DNA of 61,988 nucleotides from Roseburia sp. (GTDB lineage: Bacteria > Bacillota > Clostridia > Oscillospirales > Ruminococcaceae): positions 1-61,988 of the forward strand of contig JAMPCH010000010.1 of assembly GCA_023666265.1 (NCBI GenBank), written 5' to 3'. The notes below the pieces were generated by a model. The model did not search any database, had not been told where the DNA came from, and was given only the letters and a program-made list of their open reading frames with translations. Of this stretch, positions 41,290-50,736 are shown in pieces. Made by a program: the position numbers and the translations under genes. Each line of letters starts with the position of its first letter. Within the stretch, counting starts at the first letter, position 1.

Positions 41290-44200
41290 GATCTATCATC
41301 TCCTGACCCGTTCACTTGTTTTTCAAGGAAATTGTATAGCGCGATATCCTTGATCACATAAGGATTTTGGCTGATCTCTCCCCACATCGTGGAAAGGTAC
41401 GCCTGCCATTCGTCCATAAAATAAGGTCTAAACTTCATATTGACACGTATGCGCATTGCAATATAATAAACAATATACTCGGAACACCCCGGCTTACAGT
41501 TATCATACCCGTACTTTTCGGCTTTTATCGTATCCAGTATTCTTACATTTTTTTTGGAATGTACTTGAGAATTACTATGTTCGTGATAAATGTACCCTAT
41601 CGTCGGACAATAAGCCACATTCTCGACATAAGTAATATAAACCAAATACCATGCCAGATCTTCAAAGCAGAAATTCTCCGGCATAAAGCCGATCCTATCA
41701 ACAAAATCTTTTCTGAAAAGCTTTCCCCACGGAGCCGGCTCGATTTTAGTAAAATATTCTCTGATATCATTGCCGCCAATATTTTCGTATGAGCGCAGCA
41801 ATACCCTCTTCCCGCGCTTAACGTTTAAATGCGGCCCGACAACCAGTTCCGCGTTTGTTTCTATCGCTCTCTTATACATCTTTTCAATAGCGTAATCCGG
41901 CATTTCGTCATCAGAATCAGAAAAAGCAATATATTTTCCTTTAGCCAACTGTATGCCCTTATTTCTTCCGGCTCCCGCATAATTATGATGCTCTATGGAC
42001 ACGACACGAACCTTATCTGGATATTTCTTGGAAAATTGATTTAAAATAACAAGAGAGTTATCTGTCGAGCCATTGTTAACCGCTATGATTTCCAAGGATT
42101 CAAAGGTTTGATTAACCAAAGAGGAAAAACATTTTCTTAAATATTTTGCACTATTATAAACCGGAACTATTATAGAAACCTCAATTTTTCGATGCACTTC
42201 ACGCATATCAACAGAATGAACCAAATCTACTAAATCAAACCGCTGGAAATATTCCAAATTTCCTCCCGGTGTGCAATTAAACACTTTGAATTTAAGCTTT
42301 TCGCTATGATATCGAATTGCTTTAAAGCCCAAGAGAATATCATTTGTAATTATTTTAGTAGTATTCCTGTCGCCGAAAAGGCGTCGATAGTCTTTGTCTT
42401 CATCATAGGCGTGTACTTTACCCGACATATAATTAGCATCTGTACCTACCAGACAGATTTCCGAAAAACCCATATATCTGGCAATCTGGGTTATAAGATA
42501 TATTGTCGTTCGATATGAATATACGCATTTTGCACAGTTTTTCCCAAATTTAGGAGGATCTTTACGTATCAAATCGTAATAAGTTTCCTTTACAGGGATA
42601 AAAAAACACTCTCCCTTTGCCATTTCTGCGATCTCTCTGTTATAATTAGACGAGGTAAATATTAAATTTTTCATTTGATATTTACACAGCCAGCTTTTAA
42701 GTTCATCCCATCTAACACTTTGGGGGAGAGCCATTCCATAATCAAGCGCCATATCATTTTGTACATAAAACGTCGGTCGCCAGCTCGTTTTATCAAACAG
42801 CTTGTATATAGAATTTAAGCTGAATGTCACCTCATCCTTCAGCAGATCCAGTTGTTCTGGCGTTAAGCTCGGACCGGTACCCACAATAAAGCAACGCTGA
42901 CCCTTATACTTATTTTTAAAACGCTTGATCTTATCGTAATTATAATGCTCTTTTTTTAAATGAAACAGCTTATTGATCCGCCCCTTTAAAAATCTGAGAT
43001 GCATTTGTTTTCTCGCGTTACGATAGTTTTTGTCTTTCCACCTTTTTATTTGATTATAGACATAAATTCTACGGTCTTCGTTCTTACCGTATCTAATTCT
43101 GAGCAATAATCTCAGCGTGGATTTTGCGAAACTCTTTATCGACATTTTCCATGCGTTTGAATTTATCGTATTAAAATTCGCGTTGATAAGATTTCGATTA
43201 TCCCTAAATTTGGAATCAACAGCCCTCGACACTCCGCTAACGTTGGACTTAATGATATTAAGAATAATCAGCTCATACCAAATCGTATCGCGAGCGTATT
43301 TAAAAAAGTATTCCGCATGATCGCAAAAAGGGTTTGACCACGGTTTAACGCCCCCCGCAAAGTGCATTACAAACGGCTCCTCGATCGACCGACAATAAGA
43401 AATAAAAAGATCGTTCGGAGAGTTTTTTTTCAAAAAATCCGTATACTCCGCGTTAAGACAGATCGTATTCCACCGATAATCCAGATTTAGGGTATGCTCC
43501 GCGCAAAGCTCGTTTAATACGTCTTGCTCCAAAAACCAATACGCCTTTGTCGTTACCAGCTTCGTAGCAGCGGCGTACAAATTTTGTTTTCTGCATTCCG
43601 CGAGATTTAGTACAATAACGCCCGTATTATAATATATATTGTCGGTCTCAAGCCCGATATGCTCAATAATATAATCGCCCGCGGGAATATGCGGGGCGTT
43701 GCTCGCCTGCCCGCGCTGCTCTTTATTCGCGACCATAATATGCATTACGATATCGTCGACGGCTGCCATATACTTTCCGTCAATATCGATCTCAAGCAAA
43801 TCGGCGACGTCGCGATTTAAAACCAGATCCGAGTCCAGCGCAATAAATTTTTCATAACCCTCGAATACATCGGACAGAAGGAAAAGCTTTAAACAGCTTT
43901 CGAGAACATAATAACCGTATGTCTGCGCCCCGACCTCGCCCGAAACATTCGATAAATTCACAAATCTCACAGAAACGTTTTCAGCCCCTGCGACGGAATT
44001 TAAGATCTTTTCCTTATTCATTAAGGAAATATTTCGTTCGAGTATGACTATATCGTAACAGTTCCGTTTATCGCTGTTTTTTATAATGGAATTTATCAGC
44101 ACTCCACAAAACGGCGCGTAATCACTGCTCGAAAACATACAGATCGGCACGTTATTTTGGGAAAACGCGGGAGATATCCGATCGGAACGTATATCGGATA

Positions 44201-45203
44201 TAAAAACGGTATTTAATACGGCATTATGATAGGGCGCATAGGCGCGAAAAATTATATCACGATACCATGGAGTTTTCCCGGCAAACGCAAAAAAAACGTC
44301 CGCATAATCTATATCCGTGTTGATCCACGGTTTACTTGAACCCGCAAAGTGCATAATATAATGATCGTCCAACGCCGCGCTGAATCTTTTTAATTGATCC
44401 TCCGACAAATAATTCTTTATGCTGTTAAGCTGCCCGTCTCCGTTCAATACGTTCCACCGATAATCGAGCTCATATATCTTTTCGCCGCATACCTCGTTCA
44501 GAACGTCTTGCTCCAAAAACCAGTATTCCTTTGTATTGATAAGTTCAAAAACTTTTTCAAAAACGCCGTCTTCTCTACACCGCTTAAGATTAAAAACAAC
44601 TACACCCGTATTGTAGTATTTGTCTGCGGACGGCATACCGAGATATTCGGTTATATATGCGCCGCAACGTATATGGGGCGCGTTGCTGGTGTCTCCCGAG
44701 ATCCTATTTTGCGCGACAAACCGCTTCATAATAACATCGTCGACCGCCGCCATATAGTTATCCCCGATGTCGATATTATAAAGCTCCGCGACGTCGTGAT
44801 TAAATACAAGATCGGAGTCTGTAGCTACAAACGCCGTATAATATTCAAAAACATTACTCAACAAAAAAAGCTTCAAGCAGCTTTCCAACGCAAAATGACC
44901 GTGAACATTCACATGAAGCGCTTCGGAAATACTTGAGGTATCGATAAAACGAATAGAAATATTTTTTCTGCTCTCGATTAACTGCCCCATAAGAGCTTTA
45001 TTGTTTTCGGAAATGTCACGATTTAAAATAATAATGTCATAGTTATTCTCGGGACTGCTGCTTTCGATCAGAGAATATATCAAAACCCCACAATATGGCG
45101 CGTACTCATTACTGGAAAATAAGCAGATCGGCACATTGTTGTTTTTAAACGCCGGTTCGACTCTATCCTCGGCGATATTAGCAATTTTTATGGATTTAAT
45201 CAT
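41286..45203 (-). CDS. Four-domain glycosyltransferase: GT8-GT8-DUF115-GT2
   Basis: 1305 residues, with GGAGATTTCG before the ATG. Domain 1 (about 1-320) and domain 2 (about 330-650) are both GT8: NVPICLFSSNEYAPYCGVLI, the DxD motif as ATDSDLVF and ALDSDLVL, NTGVVVFNL, EQDVLNE and MHFAGSSKPW. Then a basic linker (about 660-765), a DUF115/MptE-like domain (about 766-990: YKGQRCFIVGTGPSLTPEQL, WRPTFYVQND, LVGTDANYM), and a GT2 domain (about 1005-1300: SIIVPVYNSAKYLRKC, FSDSDDE). No membrane helix. The gene lies in the middle of the operon and is A+T-rich. It may add three residues in sequence; donor and acceptor are unknown. The start and domain order are clear, the joint activity is inference. 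Confidence 0.9.
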   Translation of the reverse strand: MIKSIKIANIAEDRVEPAFKNNNVPICLFSSNEYAPYCGVLIYSLIESSSPENNYDIIILNRDISENNKALMGQLIESRKNISIRFIDTSSISEALHVNVHGHFALESCLKLFLLSNVFEYYTAFVATDSDLVFNHDVAELYNIDIGDNYMAAVDDVIMKRFVAQNRISGDTSNAPHIRCGAYITEYLGMPSADKYYNTGVVVFNLKRCREDGVFEKVFELINTKEYWFLEQDVLNEVCGEKIYELDYRWNVLNGDGQLNSIKNYLSEDQLKRFSAALDDHYIMHFAGSSKPWINTDIDYADVFFAFAGKTPWYRDIIFRAYAPYHNAVLNTVFISDIRSDRISPAFSQNNVPICMFSSSDYAPFCGVLINSIIKNSDKRNCYDIVILERNISLMNKEKILNSVAGAENVSVRFVNLSNVSGEVGAQTYGYYVLESCLKLFLLSDVFEGYEKFIALDSDLVLNRDVADLLEIDIDGKYMAAVDDIVMHIMVANKEQRGQASNAPHIPAGDYIIEHIGLETDNIYYNTGVIVLNLAECRKQNLYAAATKLVTTKAYWFLEQDVLNELCAEHTLNLDYRWNTICLNAEYTDFLKKNSPNDLFISYCRSIEEPFVMHFAGGVKPWSNPFCDHAEYFFKYARDTIWYELIILNIIKSNVSGVSRAVDSKFRDNRNLINANFNTINSNAWKMSIKSFAKSTLRLLLRIRYGKNEDRRIYVYNQIKRWKDKNYRNARKQMHLRFLKGRINKLFHLKKEHYNYDKIKRFKNKYKGQRCFIVGTGPSLTPEQLDLLKDEVTFSLNSIYKLFDKTSWRPTFYVQNDMALDYGMALPQSVRWDELKSWLCKYQMKNLIFTSSNYNREIAEMAKGECFFIPVKETYYDLIRKDPPKFGKNCAKCVYSYRTTIYLITQIARYMGFSEICLVGTDANYMSGKVHAYDEDKDYRRLFGDRNTTKIITNDILLGFKAIRYHSEKLKFKVFNCTPGGNLEYFQRFDLVDLVHSVDMREVHRKIEVSIIVPVYNSAKYLRKCFSSLVNQTFESLEIIAVNNGSTDNSLVILNQFSKKYPDKVRVVSIEHHNYAGAGRNKGIQLAKGKYIAFSDSDDEMPDYAIEKMYKRAIETNAELVVGPHLNVKRGKRVLLRSYENIGGNDIREYFTKIEPAPWGKLFRKDFVDRIGFMPENFCFEDLAWYLVYITYVENVAYCPTIGYIYHEHSNSQVHSKKNVRILDTIKAEKYGYDNCKPGCSEYIVYYIAMRIRVNMKFRPYFMDEWQAYLSTMWGEISQNPYVIKDIALYNFLEKQVNGSGDDRS

Positions 45204-45248
45204 CGAAATCTCCTCAAATCATGCAGCTTAACATTCAAAGTATATCAA

Positions 45249-46313
45249 CTAACAAATTTTATAACAATCCCCCATCAGCTTCATATCACACTCGCCGACG
45301 CATTTAATCTCGTCCTTGGCGAAAAGATGCTGATACCGAAATCTTTTATAGGCGTCTCCGTTCCATATTTCTTTTAAACTCTGCGTATTGGTATTTCCCA
45401 GTATAATTTCATTGTTGAAATCCTCCATGCACATGGTCGCTTCTCCGTTGGATTTAATCGTCATGGTCATCCATGGATGCTTACAAATTTCCGACCAGTG
45501 AATTGACTTTGTTCCGTGAAAATCCTTACGATACCATTGACAATCTTCGCTTTTTAGATAGATATACACATCCAAATCCTTAAACGCGTCCAACAATTTG
45601 TCGAAATCCTCCTTTTGATGTGTGCGGTTAAGATCAAGCATGGTAATGACAACGGTCGTGCCGTACTTATGCTTATGCTTATAGTCAAGCACCTGCTGAA
45701 TCTTTCTGTAGCTTTCGCTGAAATTGGACGCTTCGCCGCGAATCGCTTTATGCTCTTCATCGTTTACGCTTTCAATGGAGTATTTTATATAATCCAACCC
45801 GCTGTCGAGCATCGCGTAAGTCCGTTCAAGATTGATATTAGCGGGATTACAGCTAAAATACGATTTAAATCCGTTCTTATGCAATATTTCAACATATTCC
45901 GCCATATGCTTATCAAGCAAGGGATCGCCATAGCCATGAAGCTGGATTACCTGAGGAATAATATAAAGGAAAAAATGATTCTCGCTCATTTCGTTCTCGT
46001 ATATTCCATAATTTTTTTCACAGAACCTTTTCCATTTTTCCCATTCTTCTGCAGAATGAGGGCGAATCTGCTTAACGACATTCAAAAATGTTTCTCTGCT
46101 GATGTCCTCGTTTTTCCTTGTCATCATTGTTGTCCTTGGACACATTTTGCACCGCATATTACAACGGTTGGTCGTTTCAATATTATAAACAACAGGATTT
46201 TCACTTCTGATATTCTCCAGCATATTGTATATTTCATCTGCCGTATATGCCTTCTCTTTATCAAGACCTGCAACAAGCTCGTGAAAAGCCATGTAAAAGT
46301 TAATATCTAACAT
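45249..46313 (-). CDS. Radical SAM/SPASM domain protein
   Basis: 354 residues. Cluster motif C51-NMR-C55-KM-C58, then a SAM-binding LHGYGDPLLDKHM. The C-terminal SPASM part has CKHPWMTMTIKSNGEATMCMEDF and CVGECDMKLMGDCYKIC, enough cysteines for an auxiliary Fe-S cluster. An insertion of about 40 residues after the first motif (HSAEEWEKWKRFCEKNYGIYEN) is unusual. The reaction is unknown; in a glycan locus it might oxidise or epimerise a sugar or modify a carrier. A+T-rich. Confidence 0.85.
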   Translation of the reverse strand: MLDINFYMAFHELVAGLDKEKAYTADEIYNMLENIRSENPVVYNIETTNRCNMRCKMCPRTTMMTRKNEDISRETFLNVVKQIRPHSAEEWEKWKRFCEKNYGIYENEMSENHFFLYIIPQVIQLHGYGDPLLDKHMAEYVEILHKNGFKSYFSCNPANINLERTYAMLDSGLDYIKYSIESVNDEEHKAIRGEASNFSESYRKIQQVLDYKHKHKYGTTVVITMLDLNRTHQKEDFDKLLDAFKDLDVYIYLKSEDCQWYRKDFHGTKSIHWSEICKHPWMTMTIKSNGEATMCMEDFNNEIILGNTNTQSLKEIWNGDAYKRFRYQHLFAKDEIKCVGECDMKLMGDCYKIC

Positions 46314-46392
46314 CGTTTTGTTCTCCTTTACTGTGTATATCGTATTTAGCCTATACGAATCTCATAAATTTTATTTGATTTAGTATTTTCAG

Positions 46393-47433
46393 TCATAGTA
46401 ACTGTTTATTCAAATCAAAAACAACCTCGTGATCAATTATGGATCTTTTTGCGGCAAGCGCGATTTCCAATGCCGCAATACCGTCATGGAGAGTAATATC
46501 CGGTTTCCCGTCCTTTTCAATACACTCCATAAAAAGTCTAAGCTCCTCGACAAACATATCGTTTCTTGAAAAGCTGTCAAAATCCGTTTCGGTGATCCGA
46601 TCGCCTTCCCACAAAGTAATGCGGTTCTTTATAAGATCCGCCTTGATTTTCCCTAAGCTGCCTACTACCAATAAATATCGTTCCGGAGGAAATTGGTAAA
46701 AGTCCGCATGCATGGAAATAGGAATTCCTTGGAAATTTAACATCGCATCGCAACAATCGTCCACATCAATGCCTAGGTTCTCGCTTTCCTCGTTGCCAAA
46801 AGCAAAAATGCTGTCGGGTTCTCCAAAAATATAGCGCAGATAATCAATTTCGTGAATCATTTGATTCAAAATTACTCCGCCGCCAAGCTCGCTCCGCGCC
46901 ATATAGGTCGTTCTGTAATCTTCGTAACTGTGCATTGTCGCAAGGCGTTCTCCCACTTCCGCGTGAGCCGAAATAATCTTCCCGATTCTCCCGCTTTTAA
47001 TATACTCCTTCGCTTTTAAAAGAGCGGGGTGATACCTGTTCTGAAAACCAACAAAAACCTTTATTTTTTTCTCCTCGGAAATGCGTTTTAATTCCTCCAC
47101 GCCGTCCATGCTGTCAGAGATCGGTTTTTCCAAAAATAAATGACAGCCTCTCTTCGCCACTTCCAACGCACAGCTAATATGTGCGCTCGTTACATTACAT
47201 ATAAACGCGACGTTTGGTTTTTGTGCAAGCGCCTCCGAAAGATCCGTATATGCGCTGATGTGATATTCCTTTTCCAGATCAATATTCTCTCTTATTTGCA
47301 TTGAATCCGAAAAAGCCGTTTTAAGTTTCCTGACGCGATAAGCGATAATCTCCGCAGATTCTCCATACAGCCTCCGAATATTTCGCAAATGCCTTTGTCC
47401 GATACTGCCTAAGCCTATCATCAAGACCTTCAC
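46393..47433 (-). CDS. Gfo/Idh/MocA family oxidoreductase
   Basis: 346 residues. VLMIGLGSIGQRHLRNIRRLYG binds NAD(P), EKPISDSMDG carries the catalytic lysine, and LGGGVILNQMIHEIDYLRYIFG follows. Enzymes of this family oxidise or reduce sugars or nucleotide sugars. It overlaps neuA by 4 bases, so it may act on a nonulosonic acid or its precursor, as some relatives in flagellin-sugar loci are thought to do. A+T-rich. Confidence 0.9.
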   Translation of the reverse strand: MKVLMIGLGSIGQRHLRNIRRLYGESAEIIAYRVRKLKTAFSDSMQIRENIDLEKEYHISAYTDLSEALAQKPNVAFICNVTSAHISCALEVAKRGCHLFLEKPISDSMDGVEELKRISEEKKIKVFVGFQNRYHPALLKAKEYIKSGRIGKIISAHAEVGERLATMHSYEDYRTTYMARSELGGGVILNQMIHEIDYLRYIFGEPDSIFAFGNEESENLGIDVDDCCDAMLNFQGIPISMHADFYQFPPERYLLVVGSLGKIKADLIKNRITLWEGDRITETDFDSFSRNDMFVEELRLFMECIEKDGKPDITLHDGIAALEIALAAKRSIIDHEVVFDLNKQLL

Positions 47434-48200
47434 TCTGAGTCCTCCCGAATACGTTTTATATAATCTATAACGTCTCCTTGATATTGAACCCCTAGCCTTT
47501 CCAGTTCTTCAATATCGTGCATATTATCCACATCAATACAATCCGGGGAACAAAAGCCGACCATTCTTTCGCCATGCAATCGGTCATGCTTTATAATATA
47601 AGAACTTCTGAGAACATCAGCGTATCCGTCGGGAACATAAACGGTAGGAAAAGCTTGACGCGGTTTGTTTGCCTCGTCGAGCGAAATACCGTTAAAGGCT
47701 TTATAATACCCTCCATCAAGCCAAAACCACTTGAACGGACATGCGGAAATCGGGTGTGCCGATCGGAGTGAATCCGCACTTTCATCATATTTGAAACTGT
47801 GGATCGCTTCTTCTATAACTTTACAGTCCCTTAGAGGATTTGTCGGTCGCAAATGCACCCAATACTCGGGAACGCCCCCTTCGTTTTCATAAAACCAGTT
47901 GATCGCGTGCTGCATGAATTCAAGATCCGTCGCCCGATCCCCCGAGATCTCCGCCGGGCGAAGGAATGGCGTTTCCGCCCCGTACCTCCGCGCGATCTTT
48001 GCGTATTCCTCGGAGTCCGTGCTGACGATGACGCGGTCGATGCTTTCGGTCAGCTTCGCCGCCGCGATCGTATACGCGATCATCGGATAACCGTTCAGCA
48101 AACGGATGTTTTTGTTTTTCACGCCCTTAGAGCCGGAGCGCGCGGGGATAATGGCGTACACCCGCCCCTTTTGGATATGCTCCAAAATTTCGCTATTCAT
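47430..48200 (-). CDS. neuA: CMP-nonulosonic acid synthetase (NeuA family)
   Basis: 256 residues. VYAIIPARSGSKGVKNKNIRLLNG is the CTP-binding motif, VSTDSEEY and RPTNPLRD follow, and DVDNMHD near the end carries metal-binding aspartates. It activates a sialic-acid-like sugar as CMP-sugar. The C-terminal half is longer than Neisseria NeuA. It overlaps the phosphatase gene by 8 bases. Which nonulosonic acid it takes cannot be decided from sequence. Confidence 0.92.
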   Translation of the reverse strand: MNSEILEHIQKGRVYAIIPARSGSKGVKNKNIRLLNGYPMIAYTIAAAKLTESIDRVIVSTDSEEYAKIARRYGAETPFLRPAEISGDRATDLEFMQHAINWFYENEGGVPEYWVHLRPTNPLRDCKVIEEAIHSFKYDESADSLRSAHPISACPFKWFWLDGGYYKAFNGISLDEANKPRQAFPTVYVPDGYADVLRSSYIIKHDRLHGERMVGFCSPDCIDVDNMHDIEELERLGVQYQGDVIDYIKRIREDSE

Positions 48201-48684
48201 TCTCAGCCTCCGATAAAATCCGATATAATTCCCTTATAACGCCCCGACCGCCCGGGGAATCGAAAATGTGATCCGCGATCGCCCGGATCTCTTTCTCCGC
48301 GTCGGCGGGACAACACCGAAAGCCGCAAAGCGTCATAGCGTCATAATCGTTCAAGTCGTTCCCGATATACATGATCCGATCCATTCGATAGCCTTGTTCA
48401 CGCGCGTAGACCTTTAAGATCTCGGCTTTACCGTCCCCCGCGTTGTGAACGACCGGGATCTTAAGCTTTTCCGCGCGCCTCGCCACAACAGGATTTTCTT
48501 CCGTTGAAAGAATGATCTGCGGGATCTTAAGCCTGTCCCGGATCATTCTTACGCCGTAACCATCCCCACGATGCACAAAAACGGCTTCATTTCCCCGTTC
48601 GTCGATCAGCGCCGTATTGTCCGTCATCACGCCGTCAAAATCGTAAACGATCAGCGACGGGGAGAAGTCAAGCCTTCCGCTCAT
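48193..48684 (-). CDS. KdsC-type HAD phosphatase
   Basis: 163 residues. YDFDGVMTDN with D15 and D17, STEENP, and GNDLNDYDAM are the HAD motifs of the cap-less KdsC family. Its place between neuB and neuA points to a nonulosonate 9-phosphate phosphatase, as known for the KDN genes of Bacteroides thetaiotaomicron, rather than to KDO synthesis, since no kdsA or kdsB is seen and the organism looks Gram-positive. Confidence 0.88.
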   Translation of the reverse strand: MSGRLDFSPSLIVYDFDGVMTDNTALIDERGNEAVFVHRGDGYGVRMIRDRLKIPQIILSTEENPVVARRAEKLKIPVVHNAGDGKAEILKVYAREQGYRMDRIMYIGNDLNDYDAMTLCGFRCCPADAEKEIRAIADHIFDSPGGRGVIRELYRILSEAENE

Positions 48685-48685
48685 C

Positions 48686-49558
48686 TTAGTGCTTCCTGTA
48701 TTTCAGCTTGTCCCGCTGAACCTGCTCGATCGGGAGGATCTCAGTATTCTTTTCGGTCAGCGCCTTATGAATCTGCGTTAAATTCCGCTTCAGCTTCCGA
48801 ATCCCGTCCGGCTCTAGCGACGCGGCGTGATCCGTCCCCTTCCACGTTCTGTCCAGGGTATAGTGGCGCTCTATTACGCTCGCGCCGAGCGCATAGGCGA
48901 CGTCGTCGACCGCGATCCCGAGATGATGACCGGAAAAACCGATATTTTTAACGATCCCGCCGTATGCTTCGACCAGCCGCGTGATCTCCAAAAGGCAAAT
49001 ATCCTCGAAGGGAACCGGATAGCCCGAAGTACAGCTGAAGATCGTCAGATCCTTGTTTCTGCCCTTGTTGACAAACAGATCGACCAGCTTCTTTTCCTCG
49101 TCCCTCGTCGTCATACCGAGCGAAACCTGAATTTCTCCTTTATAATTGTCACAGAGCCACTCCAGCATTTCATAATGGTTATTACAGGCGGAGGGAATTT
49201 TGATAAATTCCGGCTCTAACGACGCGATCTCCTTCGCGCTCGTAAGATCCCAAACGGAGGTGCTGTACGTGATCCCGAATTCCTCGCACCATTTTTTCAA
49301 CTGCGCGTGCTGTTCCACGCTGAACTCGAGATATTCCCGATGCTCGCCGTAAGTGCTTCCGTAGGAATTTTGAGGATTCGGGTGCGGCGCGTTGTACTGC
49401 TCCTCCGTCAGAAGCTCGCGGTTACAGCGCTTTTGAAATTTGATCGCGTCCGCCCGACAAAAAATTGCCGCCACCTTGATAAGTTCCTTGGCGATCTCCA
49501 TTTCGCCCTTGTGGTTACAACCCGCCTCGGCGATGACATACGGCGTTTTATACTTCAT
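48686..49558 (-). CDS. neuB: Nonulosonic acid (phosphate) synthase, NeuB family without SAF domain
   Basis: 290 residues. YVIAEAGCNHKGEMEIAKELI, AIKFQKR, KIPSACNNHYEML, SLGMTTRDEE and GFSGHHLGIAVDDVAYALGASVIERHYTLDR define the PEP-condensing barrel. The usual C-terminal SAF (antifreeze-like) domain is absent, and the next gene starts 2 bases after the stop, so it was not simply cut off by a frameshift. Short NeuB forms paired with a phosphatase act on phosphorylated hexoses or ManNAc-6-P. No NeuC or Leg/Pse genes are near, which favours KDN from mannose-6-phosphate; this is inference. Confidence 0.9.
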   Translation of the reverse strand: MKYKTPYVIAEAGCNHKGEMEIAKELIKVAAIFCRADAIKFQKRCNRELLTEEQYNAPHPNPQNSYGSTYGEHREYLEFSVEQHAQLKKWCEEFGITYSTSVWDLTSAKEIASLEPEFIKIPSACNNHYEMLEWLCDNYKGEIQVSLGMTTRDEEKKLVDLFVNKGRNKDLTIFSCTSGYPVPFEDICLLEITRLVEAYGGIVKNIGFSGHHLGIAVDDVAYALGASVIERHYTLDRTWKGTDHAASLEPDGIRKLKRNLTQIHKALTEKNTEILPIEQVQRDKLKYRKH

Positions 49559-49570
49559 TTTTTCCTCCGT

Positions 49571-50542
49571 TCATAACGTTTCCGTTATTATATATTTTTG
49601 CGCTTTAATAAATCCCGACGAGGTCGAATTAACGGATAAAACCTTCCGATACCCCGTATTTCCCGTAAGCTCCAAAATTTCGACCGGCATATTTTTATCC
49701 AGTACCACCGCGTCGGGAAACGTTCCCGAATAATCGGTCGGATCACGCGGATGCGGCTTTATAACGAGCTTTTCGCCGGATAAATATTTCTCCGTCATTT
49801 TTTTGTAAAATGAAAGCTGCTCTTCCTCCGAGCCCATCACGCCGTCCGCAAAAAAAGGTTGCGTCAGCAGCAGGCATGATTCCTCTGGCTTGATCTCGGG
49901 TATGGCTTTCATAAAGATATTTTTCAGTAACTCAATATCCTCCGCCGATAGGCGATCAAACAATTCCCGACGCGGCGCCTCTTTGATTTTTTTGGAAGCG
50001 AACGGCTCGATCTCCACGCCGGCTCGCTCGTTTACCTCCACCTCATAGGTACAGTCGTCATATCCGCAAAAAACATATCCGATCCGAAAGGTCTTTTTTA
50101 TCCAAGAGCGAAGCCGCCGCTTCGGTATCATATAACAAAATATCGACGAGGAAATATGCTTGAAGCTGTCCAACGCGTCCTCCAAAAGCCGATACTTGAT
50201 CCGCCGATCCTTCATGTATCGCGAAGCCCAGATGTCGTCGTGAAAAACATTGATCTCCCGATAATCACCGAAGGAGAAGGGCAACTGTTTTTCGATCATC
50301 TCTGCGTTTTTTCGGTGTAGGTTCAGCATATGATCCAAAGGATTTTTCGCCCGATATTCGCCGATATTTTCGATATAATACACTTTTTCAAATAAGCCGC
50401 CCGCTCGGATCCGATCGGAAAGCTCACCGCCCAGCGGAATATCCGTACAAAGAAGGTCGGAGCTGCGGCGATCCTTCATCTGTTTCACACAAGCGATCAG
50501 CGCATGATAATACGTACTCGCGATATACAGTACTCTATTCAA
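49571..50542 (-). CDS. GT52-like sialyltransferase
   Basis: 323 residues with a TTG start at 50542, preceded by GAAGGAATACG at good spacing. The start MNRVLYIASTYYHALIACVKQ, FHDDIWASRYMKDRRIKYRLLEDALDSF in the middle, and KPHPRDPTDYSG with VNSTSSGFIKA near the end match the GT52/polysialyltransferase-like group with a GT-B fold. It would move the CMP-activated sugar made by the next three genes onto the glycan. It is the first gene of the operon. Confidence 0.82.
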   Translation of the reverse strand: MNRVLYIASTYYHALIACVKQMKDRRSSDLLCTDIPLGGELSDRIRAGGLFEKVYYIENIGEYRAKNPLDHMLNLHRKNAEMIEKQLPFSFGDYREINVFHDDIWASRYMKDRRIKYRLLEDALDSFKHISSSIFCYMIPKRRLRSWIKKTFRIGYVFCGYDDCTYEVEVNERAGVEIEPFASKKIKEAPRRELFDRLSAEDIELLKNIFMKAIPEIKPEESCLLLTQPFFADGVMGSEEEQLSFYKKMTEKYLSGEKLVIKPHPRDPTDYSGTFPDAVVLDKNMPVEILELTGNTGYRKVLSVNSTSSGFIKAQKYIITETL

Positions 50543-50696
50543 TTTCGTATTCCTTCAAAGTACCCCGCCTTGACCTTAGCCTTTCGACCCGCGAACCGTC
50601 CTTATTTTGCTCATTTTTTCCGATTTCATTCCCAAAAGACGTGAAACTTTCGCCCGATCGAGAAAGGATAAGGCTCGCGGCATTAAACCGTCGGCA

Positions 50697-50736
50697 CGCA
50701 TTATACATCATAATTTTAATTATGGTGTATAATGCG
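50697..50736. promoter_or_regulatory. 40-bp palindrome in the leader of the polysaccharide operon
   Basis: Two 19-base arms (CGCATTATACATCATAATT and its complement with one mismatch) around a 2-base centre. It lies about 30-70 bases after the promoter at 50794-50766, so it would be transcribed as a tight hairpin or bind a dimeric regulator. The leader then continues about 155 bases to the first start codon. Confidence 0.75.

Noticed and set aside
48686-48700. NeuB as a frameshifted gene missing its SAF domain
   Set aside because: The next gene starts 2 bases after the stop and no SAF-like coding remains in any frame, so the short form is taken as natural.
48193-49558. KDO synthesis genes (kdsA/kdsC)
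   Set aside because: The synthase has NeuB motifs, not KdsA, and the organism shows Gram-positive markers.
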